A stretch of DNA of 64,000 nucleotides from Oscillospiraceae bacterium (GCA_015064735.1 SVRP01000008.1:25761-89760); one strand, 5' to 3'; counted from the first letter of the stretch, positions 42,348 through 51,449 are shown. Notes: a model not told the origin generated them from the sequence alone. Numbers and translations: made by a program.

Positions 42348-43076
42348 ATGATTAAGGTATTATCTATTGGAAACAGCTTTTCCGAGGATGCTCAGAGGTA
42401 TCTTTACGGAATTGCGAGAGCTGACGGTGTATCTATGAAAACTGTAAATCTGTATATCGGCGGATGCTCTCTTGCAAAGCATTACAGAAATATGCTGTCG
42501 GGCAACGCGGCTTACGATTTTCAGATAAACGGTATCAACTACACCGGAATAAAGATATCTATTGAAGATGCGCTTTTGCTTGACAGCTGGGATTATATAA
42601 CCATACAGCAGCAGAGCTTGGCAAGCTGTGATGCGGAAACCTTTATTCCCTACATTGACGAGCTTTGCGCGAAAATCCGCAAGTACTGTCCCAAGGCAAA
42701 AATTCTTATGTTAGAGACGTGGGGCTACAAGGAAGGCTCCAAAATGCTTCTTGATGCGGGATACGCAAAGCACGAAGCTATGCTTTTCGATATAAGAAAG
42801 GCGTACAAAAAAATTGCCGAGAGAATCGGGGCAGACGGAACCGCCTATGCCGGAGAAGCAGTGCTTCTGGCAAACAAAGAGGGTTATGAAAGAATATACC
42901 GAGACGAATTTCATATGTCAAAAGGCTTTGGCAGATATATGATAGGTCTTGTAGTTTATGGAACGCTTACCGGAAATGAAATAAAAGAGAATTCATTCCG
43001 TGATTTTGACGAAGCCCTGACCGATGAGGATATTACGCTTGCAAAGCGCATCGCATCGGACGTTTTAAGCAGATAA
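42348..43076 (+). CDS. DUF4886 domain protein, SGNH-hydrolase-like
   Basis: The 242-residue protein starts KVLSIGNSFSEDAQRYLYGI. The GNSFS block is the Ser-containing block I of DUF4886/SGNH-type esterases, which hydrolyse acyl or acetyl esters, often on glycans. ITIQQQSLAS corresponds to block III, and RDEFHMSKGFGRYMIGLVVY carries the C-terminal D-x-x-H pair. There is no signal peptide, so substrates are intracellular or the protein is not secreted by Sec. The DUF559 gene follows after one base, so the two are co-transcribed. The ATG follows ATGGAGAAAAT. Confidence 0.83.
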   Translation: MIKVLSIGNSFSEDAQRYLYGIARADGVSMKTVNLYIGGCSLAKHYRNMLSGNAAYDFQINGINYTGIKISIEDALLLDSWDYITIQQQSLASCDAETFIPYIDELCAKIRKYCPKAKILMLETWGYKEGSKMLLDAGYAKHEAMLFDIRKAYKKIAERIGADGTAYAGEAVLLANKEGYERIYRDEFHMSKGFGRYMIGLVVYGTLTGNEIKENSFRDFDEALTDEDITLAKRIASDVLSR

Positions 43077-43077
43077 T

Positions 43078-43455
43078 ATGCTATACTCGTACAATAAAAA
43101 ACTTGTATATAATGCAAGGCAATTAAGAAAAAACATGACACCTGAAGAAAAGCATCTTTGGTATGATTTCTTGGTAAAGCTTCCGATGACGGTAAACAGA
43201 CAAAAAAATATAGGAAATTATATTGTCGATTTTTATATCGCAGAAAAAAATGTGGTAATTGAAATAGACGGCTTGCAACACAATGCTCCGGAAAATGAAA
43301 AATCGGATAGGCAAAGGGATAAAGAGCTTAATGCGTTGGGAATAAGAGTATTAAGGTATACAAATATAAGTATAAACAAGAATTTTGCAATTGTTTGTAA
43401 TGATATACTAAGACATCTTGATGTATCTGCAAAAGAAATGAAAAGCGATATATAA
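43078..43455 (+). CDS. DUF559 endonuclease-domain protein
   Basis: The 125-residue protein is a stand-alone DUF559 (very-short-patch-repair-like, PD-(D/E)xK fold). Landmarks are ARQLRKNMTPEEKHLWYDFL, RQKNIGNYIVDFYIAEKNVV, IEIDGLQHNAPENEKSDRQR and LGIRVLRYTNISINKN. The D...ExD core (VDFY...VIEIDG) and Q-H are the expected catalytic residues. Such proteins are often carried by mobile elements or repair islands; the biological role is not known. It is AT-richer than gyrB/gyrA and lies with the DUF4886 gene inside the normally tight gyrB-gyrA interval. Confidence 0.85.
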   Translation: MLYSYNKKLVYNARQLRKNMTPEEKHLWYDFLVKLPMTVNRQKNIGNYIVDFYIAEKNVVIEIDGLQHNAPENEKSDRQRDKELNALGIRVLRYTNISINKNFAIVCNDILRHLDVSAKEMKSDI

Positions 43456-43524
43456 AAGAGAATTTTGGATTAATCGTTATTAATGTGAAAAATGATAAGA
43501 GCCTCTATTTATAATTTGCAAAAA

Positions 43525-44110
43525 CCGGGCTCTCCTCATCCACCGCTCGCGGTCCCCCTTCCCCGCTGGGGAAGGCTTTAAAAGTAGTTATTGCGCAAAG
43601 GATAGAGCATAAGTATAAACCTTCAATTTATTTATGCAATTACAAAATTCGCTATATTATTTTCAATATCTACGGAATACCTTGTGATAAAATTATAATC
43701 ATACGATCTTTCGTATCATATTGATTTTCTTTCGCTATTCGTAACATTAAAATCTATTTTGACTCCAGATATTATTTTAATATCGGTTGTTACTTTCAAT
43801 ATTAGTTATTGCTTGCAGTATTAGCTATTATTTACAATATTAGACAATTCACATAAACTAACCTTAAAGCCTTCCCCAGCGGGGAAGGGGGACCACGAAG
43901 TGGTGGATGAGGAGAGCCCTGCTTTTGCGGATAAAGAAGCGAGGCATTATATTGGTCATTACTTTCAATATTAGCTATTGCTTGCAGTATTAGCTATTAT
44001 TTACAATATTAGACATTTCACATAAACTAACCTTAAAGCCTTCCCCAGCGGGGAAGGGGGACCGCGAAGCGGTGGATGAGGAGAGCCCTGCTTTTGATAA
44101 TAAAGGAATG
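43525..44110. repeat. Repeat block 3 with a 169-bp tandem pair
   Basis: The 735-base gap before gyrA holds one partial 377-family piece (43525-43580) and then two tandem copies of a 169-bp unit (start to start 43791 and 43960). Each unit joins an AT-rich part with CAATATTAG repeats to AAGCCTTCCCCAGCGGGGAA, CGAAG[T/C]GGTGGATGAGGAG and AGCCCTGC. The only differences are a few bases. No gene is supported. Confidence 0.8.
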
Positions 44111-44190
44111 AGGCACTTAACAATTTAAATAAATATTATATGCAATTAATAAAACAGAATTCCAAATAAATTAACAGGTAGGTAAAGAAA

Positions 44191-46779
44191 TTGGAAAACG
44201 AAAACATAGAATTCAGAGAACAAAGAATAGTTGACGTGGAAATGGACAAGGAGGTAAAGAAGTCCTTTATCGAATACTCCATGTCTGTTATTGCATCCCG
44301 CGCGCTTCCCGACGTGAGAGACGGTATGAAGCCCGGTCAAAGAAGAATAATGTACGCTATGTACGAGGATCACCTGACCTACGACAAGCCCTTCCGCAAG
44401 TCGGCTACTACCGTCGGTAACGTGCTTGGTCGCTACCATCCTCACGGAGACGCAGCCGTTTACGGCACCATGGTTCGTATGGCGCAGGACTTTTCATTGC
44501 GTTATCCTCTCGTAGAGGGACACGGAAACTTCGGTTCTATTGACGGAGACGGCGCAGCCGCTTACCGTTATACCGAGGCGAGAATGTCAAGAATCGCCGA
44601 CGAGCTTATGAGCGACATTGAAAAGAACGTAGTTGACTTTATGCCCAACTTCGATAACCGCTTAAAGGAGCCCAAGGTTCTTCCCTCACGTTTTCCCAAC
44701 CTCTTGGTTAACGGTTCCGTGGGAATTGCAGTCGGTATGGCTACTTATATTCCCCCTCACAATCTTGGAGAGGTTATTGACGCAACCGTTTTCCGTATGG
44801 ACAATCCCGATTGCTCGGTGCTTGAGCTTATGGACTATATAAAGGGTCCCGATTTCCCCACGAGAGCTACCATTTACGGAATTAACGGCATAATTCAGGC
44901 CTATACCACCGGTAAGGGCAGAGTTATGGTAAGAGCTAAGGCAGAGATTGAGGAAGAAAATCACAGAATCATCTTTACCGAGATTCCTTATCAGGTAAAT
45001 AAGAGTCTCCTTTGTGAGTCTATTGCGGGTCTTGTAAGAGACAAGCGTATCGAGGGTATTACCGACCTCAGAGACGAATCGGGCAGAGCGGGAATGAGAA
45101 TAGTTGTTGAATGTCGCAGAGACGCCAATCTTCAGGTAATTCTCAATCAGCTTTACAAGTACTCTCAGCTTGAGGATACCTGCGCTATAAATATGCTTGC
45201 TCTTGTTAACAACGAGCCGAAGATCCTTTCCCTTCCACAGATACTTGATGTATATATCGAGCATCAGAAGTCGGTAATCTATCGCCGCGTTCAGTTTGAT
45301 CTTGAAAAAGCAAAGGCAAGAGCGCACATCGTTGAGGGTTACCATATAGCAAACGATAACATTGACAGAATTATAGAGATAATGAAGACCTCAAAGTCTA
45401 TTCCCGAGGCAAAGGAAAGACTCATGACCGAATTCTTTACCATATCCTACGAGGACGGCTACGAGGCTGAGCTTGGCAATATCCGTCAGCTCTCCGAGGT
45501 ACAGGCTCAGGCTATCGTTGAGATGACTCTCGGTAAGCTTACGGGTATGGAGCGCGAGAAGATAGAGGACGAGCTTGCAAGGCTCCACGGAATTATTATC
45601 GAGCTTCAGGGAATCCTTGCGGACGAGGGCAAGATCATGCAGATAATCAAGGACGAAATGCTTGAGATAAAGCGCAAGTATTCCGACGAGCGCCGTACGG
45701 AGATAGTGGCGGCTACCGACGACATCGAGCTTGAGGATCTTATTGAAAAGCACAACTGTGTAATTACCATGACCAACGCAGGATACATCAAGCGTCTGCC
45801 TGCCGATACCTATTCTGCGCAGCGCAGAGGCGGTAAGGGTATTATCGGTATGGCTACCAAGGAAAATGACTTTATAGAAAAGGTTATTGCCGTACACAGC
45901 CATTCCTATCTTATGATGTTTACCAATTTCGGTAAGGTTCACGTAAAGAAGGCATACCAGATTCCCGAGGCATCAAGAACCGCAAAGGGAACGAATATCG
46001 TAAATATTATAGAGATGCTCCCCGACGAGAAGATCACGGCTCTTATTTCGGTTGAAGGCTTCTTCGAGGGCGAATACCTTACAATGGTAACGAAAAACGG
46101 AGTTATCAAGCGCACGTTGCTTTCCGAGTACGAGTATCAGCGTAAGGGCGGTAAGAAGGCGCTCAACCTTGATGAGGATGACGAGCTTGTATTCGTTATG
46201 CACACCAAGGGCGACGGTCAGGTCATTCTTGCTACCCACAACGGTCTTGCTGTCCGCTTTGACGAGCAGAACGTCCGTCCCATGGGCAGAACCGCGCGCG
46301 GTGTTCGCGGAATTTCTCTGCGCGACGGAGACTACGTTACGGGAGTTGCCGTTATTGAGGAGGGCAAGAGCCTTATTACCATTACCGAAAACGGATACGG
46401 TAAGAAGACAGAGTTTGATGACTTCAGACTTATGCTTCATCGCGGCGGATTTGGCGTTACGTGTCATAATCTTACCGATAAGACCGGTAAGCTTTGCGGA
46501 ATCCGCGCCGTTGACGATAACGACGATATAATGATGATTACAGACAGCGGAACCATTATCCGTACTCCCGCTGTTGACATTCCCAGCTATTCAAGAACCG
46601 CAGGCGGTGTAATCCTTATGCGTCTTGGAGAGGGACAGACTCTCGTTAACTTTACGAGTGTTCCCCATGAGGAAGAAGAGGACGGGGAAACCGCTGAAGC
46701 TGTTGAGGCAACCGAGGCAGAAGCAGCAGCTGACGCTGCGGACGTTTCTGATGCTGCCGACATGTCTTCCGCAGAGTAA
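44191..46779 (+). CDS. gyrA: DNA gyrase subunit A
   Basis: The 862-residue subunit has the breakage-reunion domain with the QRDR region ARALPDVRDGMKPGQRRIMY and the catalytic Tyr in GAAAYRYTEARMSRIADELM. The C-terminal DNA-wrapping domain has the GyrA box AQRRGGKGIIG and further blades such as YQRKGGKKALNL. The last 30 residues are an acidic, Ala-rich tail (EAVEATEAEAAADAADVSDA), which is uncommon in length. The start is TTG with AGGTAGGTAAAGAAA upstream; no alternative ATG precedes conserved sequence. It ends at a terminator. Confidence 0.95.
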   Translation: MENENIEFREQRIVDVEMDKEVKKSFIEYSMSVIASRALPDVRDGMKPGQRRIMYAMYEDHLTYDKPFRKSATTVGNVLGRYHPHGDAAVYGTMVRMAQDFSLRYPLVEGHGNFGSIDGDGAAAYRYTEARMSRIADELMSDIEKNVVDFMPNFDNRLKEPKVLPSRFPNLLVNGSVGIAVGMATYIPPHNLGEVIDATVFRMDNPDCSVLELMDYIKGPDFPTRATIYGINGIIQAYTTGKGRVMVRAKAEIEEENHRIIFTEIPYQVNKSLLCESIAGLVRDKRIEGITDLRDESGRAGMRIVVECRRDANLQVILNQLYKYSQLEDTCAINMLALVNNEPKILSLPQILDVYIEHQKSVIYRRVQFDLEKAKARAHIVEGYHIANDNIDRIIEIMKTSKSIPEAKERLMTEFFTISYEDGYEAELGNIRQLSEVQAQAIVEMTLGKLTGMEREKIEDELARLHGIIIELQGILADEGKIMQIIKDEMLEIKRKYSDERRTEIVAATDDIELEDLIEKHNCVITMTNAGYIKRLPADTYSAQRRGGKGIIGMATKENDFIEKVIAVHSHSYLMMFTNFGKVHVKKAYQIPEASRTAKGTNIVNIIEMLPDEKITALISVEGFFEGEYLTMVTKNGVIKRTLLSEYEYQRKGGKKALNLDEDDELVFVMHTKGDGQVILATHNGLAVRFDEQNVRPMGRTARGVRGISLRDGDYVTGVAVIEEGKSLITITENGYGKKTEFDDFRLMLHRGGFGVTCHNLTDKTGKLCGIRAVDDNDDIMMITDSGTIIRTPAVDIPSYSRTAGGVILMRLGEGQTLVNFTSVPHEEEEDGETAEAVEATEAEAAADAADVSDAADMSSAE

Positions 46780-46783
46780 TTCA

Positions 46784-46820
46784 AAAAGGGCTCACCGAAA
46801 ATGAATCAGTGAGCCCTTTT
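46784..46820 (+). terminator. Terminator of gyrA
   Basis: AAAAGGGCTCAC, loop, GTGAGCCCTTTTC a few bases after the stop. Confidence 0.85.
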
Positions 46821-46836
46821 CCCAGAAAGGATTTAT

Positions 46837-47703
46837 ATGAAAAAGATAATTTCGGTAATAATTTGTCTAATACTTTTGATACCGACATTTTCATCTTGCT
46901 CAAGGAGACCCGAGCTTTCGGAAATTTTGCCCCGTCTTGAGGAGCTTATCCGTGAAGCCGAGGAGGTAAACGAGATCTTTTACGGGGAGGGTCTGCCGGT
47001 TTACGAGCATATTGAGGACCCGCAGAGCAAGGAAAATCTCATTTATCACATAGAAAAAACCACCGACGAAAACGGCAAGGAAGTAGAGATAGGCTACTAT
47101 TATTACATCGTTCCCGATTCAAGATATGACTATCAGCTTATAGCCTTCCGAAAGAGCGAGGATACTTCATCGCCCTACACCTACGTAAGAGTGGTAAAGG
47201 AGCCTGAGGATAAGAGTATCCTCGTATATAAGAACGAAAAAAGGTCTGTTTACGCATATCTTCTTGAGGGTTACGTTGAGCCGGAATACGAGTATTTTTA
47301 CACCGACGAGGACCCAAAGGATTACGATTACGTAAGGGACGATTGCCCCTATCAGCTTATTTCTCATATAAAGGCGAAGGCTGAAAAGGTATATTCCGCG
47401 CGGTTTCTGAGCAGTGTGTATTCTACGATGTTTGTTTCGTCGTATATGCCTGCAAGATATAAGAATTATACCACCTCTGACGGTGAGATAAGGCTTTTGA
47501 AATCCAATGAATTCGAGCCCCTTATTTCCGAGACGAGAAAATACGATATGTCAACGGCAAAAATGGTAAGACCTTCAAACTCAAAATACGTAAATATTGA
47601 GATAGAGTCTTATCTGCCCAGTGCCCCCGAAAACAGAACGGTTGTAAGAATATCCCTTGTTTTGCAGGACGGTGTGTGGATGCTTGATTCACCTACCTGC
47701 TAA
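46837..47703 (+). CDS. Lipoprotein of unknown function
   Basis: The 288-residue protein has a lipoprotein signal peptide with lipobox FSSC (Cys at about residue 21). The mature part has no motif that I recognise. It is acidic, rich in Tyr and Glu (EPEYEYFYTDEDPKDYDYVR) and probably all-beta after residue 60, ending VVRISLVLQDGVWMLDSPTC, like NTF2- or DUF-type exported folds. It follows gyrA after a terminator, has AGAAAGGATTTAT before the ATG, and is monocistronic with its own terminator. Confidence 0.75.
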   Translation: MKKIISVIICLILLIPTFSSCSRRPELSEILPRLEELIREAEEVNEIFYGEGLPVYEHIEDPQSKENLIYHIEKTTDENGKEVEIGYYYYIVPDSRYDYQLIAFRKSEDTSSPYTYVRVVKEPEDKSILVYKNEKRSVYAYLLEGYVEPEYEYFYTDEDPKDYDYVRDDCPYQLISHIKAKAEKVYSARFLSSVYSTMFVSSYMPARYKNYTTSDGEIRLLKSNEFEPLISETRKYDMSTAKMVRPSNSKYVNIEIESYLPSAPENRTVVRISLVLQDGVWMLDSPTC

Positions 47704-47720
47704 TAGAATAATAATGCCGT

Positions 47721-47761
47721 AAAAAAGCTGTCTCAAATTTTTATTTGAGACAGCTTTTTTG
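47721..47761. terminator. Terminator after the lipoprotein gene
   Basis: AAAAAGCTGTCTCAAATTT-TTAT-TTGAGACAGCTTTTTT type hairpin. Its stem is closely related to the hairpin at 51106-51148. Confidence 0.85.
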
Positions 47762-47765
47762 TATC

Positions 47766-49040
47766 AAGGCGGCGCGTCGAGGACGCCGCGCCCTCGACAT
47801 CCCGCTTGACGTGTAACTAACAAAAAGCCTTCCCCGCTGGGGAAGGCTAAAGTTAGATTTGCGTAATAAGGCGGCGCGTCGAGGACGTCGCGCCCTACAA
47901 CAGAGAATGTACGAAATTCATTATACGGTGCGTTGGGGAGCGGACAGACAAAGTAACAACGCTTTTTCTTTGTTTTCCAACCCAAAACCCGTAGGGACAG
48001 ACGTCCTCGGCTGTCCGTTCGATGTTCAACTAACAAAAAGCCTTCCCCAGCGGGGAAGGTGGCGCGAGCTTGCGAGAGACGGATGAGGAGAGCCCTGCGA
48101 GAAAATATGTTCGCAATTACTTGGTTCGGGAAGTTAGCTATGCCACCATCGACATAGATACATACTGCGCCCACAACTCTCCTCATCCCCCACTTCGTGG
48201 TCCCCCTTCCCCGCTGGGGAAGGCTAAGGTTAGAGCTGCGTAACGAGGCGGCGCGTCGAGGACGCCGCGCCCTACAACAGAGAATGTGCGAAATTCATTA
48301 TACGGTGCGTTTGGGAGCGGACAGACAAAGGAAAAACGCTTTTTCTTTGTTTTCCAACCCAAAACCTGTAGGGACAGACGTCCTCGGCTGTCCGTTCGAT
48401 GTTTAACTAACAAAAAGCCTTCCCCAGCGGGGAAGGTGGCGCGAGCTTGCGAGCGACGGATGAGGAGAGCCCTGCGAGAAAATATGTTCGCATTTATTTG
48501 GTTCGGGATGTTAGCTGTGCCACCATCGACATCGGTACATACTGCGCCCACAACCCTCCTCATCCACCACTCCGTGGTCCCCCTTCCCCGCTGGGGAAGG
48601 CTAAAGTTAGAGCTGCGTAATAAGGCGGCGCGTCGAGGACGTCGCGCCCTACAACAGAGAATGTGCGAAATTCATTATACGGTGCGTTGGGGAGCGGACA
48701 GACAAAGTAACAACGCTTTTTCTTTGTTTTCCAACCCAAAACCTGTAGGGGATGGCGCCCTCGACATCCCGTTCGATGAGTAACTAACCCAAAAGCCTTC
48801 CCCAGCGGGGAAGGTGGCGCGAGCTTACGAGCGACGGATGAGGAGAGCCCTGCGAGAAATTATGTTCGCATTTACTTGGTTCGGGATGTTAGCTGTGCCA
48901 CCATCGACATCGGTACATACTGCGCCCACAACCCTCCTCATCCACCACTCCGTGGTCCCCCTTCCCCGCTGGGGAAGGCTAAGGTTAGATTTGCGTAACG
49001 AGGCGGCGCATCGAGGACGTCATCCCCTACGGGATAAGGG
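47766..49040. repeat. Repeat block 4: tandem array of 377-bp units
   Basis: This stretch of more than 1.2 kb has no gene. The landmark TTCCCCGCTGGGGAAGGCT occurs near 47830, 48207, 48584 and 48962, giving a period of 377-378 bases, so there are three full units and part of a fourth. Each unit has a 'CGGCGCGTCGAGGACG' part, a TTTTTCTTTGTTTTCCAACC part and the 170-base MITE-like part bounded by TTCCCCAGCGGGGAA and TTCCCCGCTGGGGAA. Open frames in it are by-products. Confidence 0.85.
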
Positions 49041-49228
49041 AACGCCCCGCGTCCTAATTTGGCATTTAGCACTTAGCATTTATCATTTATCATTTAGCAT
49101 TTAGTTTTTTCCCATGTTTTTCCTTACCAATATTTGTGGGTTGCTCCAATCTTTATTTTATTGTATAATTATTATAGCCGACGGGCATGAACAGTGTCTG
49201 CGGAAAAAATAAAAACGGAGGTGAAAAT

Positions 49229-50119
49229 TTGACTGTAAAAACAAAAATTTTCAAAAATCGACTTTTCAGATCATTGGCTTTCTTAATGTCAGCGCTGGCA
49301 TTACTTGTGGCTCTGCCTATGTTTGCGAGCGCGGCTTCGGCAGAAAAGGCGTACGGATTTCCCGACGGTGCCGTTCCCGTAAAAGTTACACTTGATACAA
49401 AGGAGGTACTTAAGGGCGAATCGGTCATCATCAATTCCACTACATACGTTCCTCTGCGAAGCCTTTCCGAGCTCGTCCACGCTGATTCTATATCGTGGGA
49501 TGCGAAAACGTCCACTGCAACGGTGAAGAAGGGAGAAACTACTCTTTACGTTCGCAACGGGGGATTTTATCTTGAGGCGCAGGGAAGATATTTTTATACT
49601 CCCGAGGGCATTCTCAATATAAACGACAGACTTTTCGTTCCCATAAGACCCTTTGCAAAGGTTTTCTGTCTTGACCTTAATTGGAATGCAGAGACCCGCA
49701 CAGTTGAGCTTTTCAGCACAACGAAAACTCTTGCCAGGGGCTCGAGCTTCTACGATTCCACCGACCTTTATTGGCTCTCGCGCATAATTCACGCAGAGGC
49801 AAGCGGCGAATCCCTTGCGGGGAAAATTGCCGTTGGTAACGTGGTTCTCAACCGAGTAAGGAGCCGCTCTTACCCAAATACGGTAAAGGGAGTTATCTTT
49901 GACAAAAACGGCGGAACACAGTTCTCTCCCGTTTCCTTCGGAACGATTTATAATACCCCGTCCGAAGCGTCGGTAATTGCGGCGAAAATATGTCTTGAGG
50001 GATACAGCATCTCGGACAGAATTCTTTTCTTTATGAATCCGAGAATTGCCACAAATAGCTGGATATCCAGAAACCGTCCCTTTGCATTCAGAATAGGAAA
50101 TCATAATTTCTATTACTAA
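49229..50119 (+). CDS. Secreted cell-wall hydrolase: copper-amine-oxidase-like N domain plus SleB-type hydrolase
   Basis: The 296-residue protein starts with TTG seven bases after GGAGG. It has a signal peptide (ending MFASAASA, about 35), a copper-amine-oxidase N-like stalk domain (about 45-165: GESVIINSTTYVPLRSLSEL, DRLFVPIRPFAKVFCLDLNW), and a Hydrolase_2/SleB domain (about 185-296: YWLSRIIHAEASGESLAGKI with the catalytic Glu region, AVGNVVLNRVRSRSYPNTVK, TQFSPV and NPRIATNSWISRNRPF). SleB-type enzymes cut cortex or wall peptidoglycan as lytic transglycosylases. This suggests spore germination or wall turnover and fits a Clostridia host. It is monocistronic. Confidence 0.87.
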   Translation: MTVKTKIFKNRLFRSLAFLMSALALLVALPMFASAASAEKAYGFPDGAVPVKVTLDTKEVLKGESVIINSTTYVPLRSLSELVHADSISWDAKTSTATVKKGETTLYVRNGGFYLEAQGRYFYTPEGILNINDRLFVPIRPFAKVFCLDLNWNAETRTVELFSTTKTLARGSSFYDSTDLYWLSRIIHAEASGESLAGKIAVGNVVLNRVRSRSYPNTVKGVIFDKNGGTQFSPVSFGTIYNTPSEASVIAAKICLEGYSISDRILFFMNPRIATNSWISRNRPFAFRIGNHNFYY

Positions 50120-50156
50120 AAATAGGGGTCTTCTCAAATCTGACCATCACCGAAAA

Positions 50157-50195
50157 TGGGCTGTCCCGAATGAAAATTCGGGACAGCCCATTTTA
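50157..50195. terminator. Bidirectional terminator
   Basis: GGGCTGTCCCGAAT-gaaa-ATTCGGGACAGCCC with T-run on the plus side. It separates the converging SleB-type and SLOG genes. Confidence 0.85.
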
Positions 50196-50198
50196 CTG

Positions 50199-50693
50199 TT
50201 ATATAAGATTCGTCAGATTTATAAGCTTCACGCCCTGTTTTTCCGCATATCGCACCGTGTATGCCGTGCCTCCGCGACGGGCGTTTTTGTCCTTACAGAA
50301 TGCGATGCATACGTCGGCGCCGTCTACCATGTATCGGTTTCGCTCAAGCATACAGCCGTCTGTATACTCGTCGTGAAGAACGATTACCTCGTCGGCTTCG
50401 TCCTTGATATATCTGTATATTTCTACACTGTCGCTGTCCCAACCCTTGGTCTGATTGCGGCAGGGCAGACATAGCGTAAGCCTTATGCTGTCGGGGTGCT
50501 CCTTCCTTTTGTCCAGAACGCAAAGCGCGGCAAGGGTATCAAATCCCATAGCGCCGCCCGCGCGGAACGTAATATTGTGATCGCGGGCAAGAATTTCAAT
50601 TACTTCAAGAAGCTTGTCCTTCAACGCTTCGGCAAGCTCTGCCTCGATATTTCTATGCCCCGTAAGGCAGCATACAAGATCTATTTTGCCCAT
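50199..50693 (-). CDS. SLOG-family protein (DUF1273/YpsA-like)
   Basis: The 164-residue protein has a Rossmann-like SLOG fold. Seen are LVCCLTGHRNIEAELAEALK at the start (the TGHR motif), ITFRAGGAMGFDTLAALCVL (GGAxGxD nucleotide-binding loop), LTLCLPCRNQTKGWD, and a C-terminal DVCIAFCKDKNARRGGTAYT with the GGT motif. SLOG proteins bind nucleotide-derived ligands; in Bacillus YpsA affects cell division and glucose stress. It is monocistronic, with AACGGAGGGCAATT before the ATG. Confidence 0.85.
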   Translation of the reverse strand: MGKIDLVCCLTGHRNIEAELAEALKDKLLEVIEILARDHNITFRAGGAMGFDTLAALCVLDKRKEHPDSIRLTLCLPCRNQTKGWDSDSVEIYRYIKDEADEVIVLHDEYTDGCMLERNRYMVDGADVCIAFCKDKNARRGGTAYTVRYAEKQGVKLINLTNLI

Positions 50694-50818
50694 AATTGCC
50701 CTCCGTTCCTCAAATTTATTATATTATACATCTTTTTTGAAAAAAAGTCAATATTGCAGTCCATTACGATCTGAGGTCGCGTTTTTTTCATGACATTCCC
50801 TCTTTGAAACAAATATTT

Positions 50819-50841
50819 AGTATACTTAATATAAGTATACT
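50819..50841. promoter_or_regulatory. Operator-like dyad upstream of the RHH gene
   Basis: AGTATACTT-aatat-AAGTATACT, perfect arms of nine bases. A second half-site-like AATATACTTAAATTAAG lies at 50870-50887. This is the size and place expected for an autoregulatory ribbon-helix-helix operator. Confidence 0.55.
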
Positions 50842-50906
50842 AACAACATTATACCATAAAATAATCTTAAAATATACTTAAATTAAGATTTTTTAGGAGA
50901 ACATTT

Positions 50907-51092
50907 ATGAGAAATAAAAATAATAAGCATCTCGGAATAGAGATTGATCCTGAGCTTCATTACAAGCTGCACTATATATCTAAGTATTACGGCCGTTCCG
51001 CAAATGGAGAGATACTTTATCTTATAAGGCAGGAAATAAAGGCTTTTGAAGAAAAAGAGGGAAAGATCGAAATACCCTGTGAAACAAAATAA
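50907..51092 (+). CDS. Small ribbon-helix-helix (Arc-type) DNA-binding protein
   Basis: The 61-residue protein has one strand and two helices of the Arc/MetJ/CopG fold: HLGIEIDPELHYKLHYISKY then GRSANGEILYLIRQEIKAFE. The pattern matches the Arc family: a beta-strand HLGIEID, then GRSANGEI as the turn into helix B. RHH proteins bind as dimers to short palindromes and often repress their own operon; the dyad at 50819-50841 is a natural target. No toxin gene follows, so it is an orphan or a stand-alone regulator. The ATG follows AGGAGAACATTT. Confidence 0.8.
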   Translation: MRNKNNKHLGIEIDPELHYKLHYISKYYGRSANGEILYLIRQEIKAFEEKEGKIEIPCETK

Positions 51093-51105
51093 AATGTGAA
51101 CGAAA

Positions 51106-51148
51106 AAACAGCTATCTCAAATTTTCATTTGAGATAGCTGTTTTTTGA
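51106..51148. terminator. Bidirectional terminator
   Basis: AAAACAGCTATCTCAAAT-tttc-ATTTGAGATAGCTGTTTTTT, between the converging RHH and small lipoprotein genes. Confidence 0.85.
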
Positions 51149-51161
51149 TTTAATTTAAGTC

Positions 51162-51449
51162 TTACGCGTTCTCAGACCAGTTGGTGTCATAACCGAGATC
51201 CTCGTTAGCATCGCCGGGAATCTTGTCATTCTGAGAGAGCTTACTTTCCTCTGAGCTTGAGCTGTCATCGCCGCCGGTGGAATCGGAAACAGAGTCGGAA
51301 TCGGAAACAGAGTCGGAATCGGAAACAGATTCGGTGCTCTCGGTGGTATCTCCGCCTTCGGTTGCATCGTCCTTGCCGCATGCGAACATGAACGCAAGTA
51401 CTGTCATTACAAGAATGAGAGCGAGTGTGATCTTAAACAGGTTTTTCAT
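51162..51449 (-). CDS. Small acidic lipoprotein
   Basis: The 95-residue protein has a lipoprotein signal with lipobox MFAC (Cys at about 24). The mature part is low-complexity: repeated SVSDSDSVSDSD, then Ser/Glu/Asp-rich sequence, ending DLGYDTNWSENA. I do not recognise a family. It lies 37 bases after the solute-binding protein gene with GGAGGGTATTGAT before the ATG, so it is probably in the same transcript and may help hold or space that protein at the membrane; this is inference. Confidence 0.7.
   Translation of the reverse strand: MKNLFKITLALILVMTVLAFMFACGKDDATEGGDTTESTESVSDSDSVSDSDSVSDSTGGDDSSSSEESKLSQNDKIPGDANEDLGYDTNWSENA

Noticed and set aside
47859..49104. Several 70-165 codon frames through the 377-bp repeats, on both strands
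   Set aside because: They recur only because the repeat recurs, have no consistent start site, and read the MITE-like palindromes.
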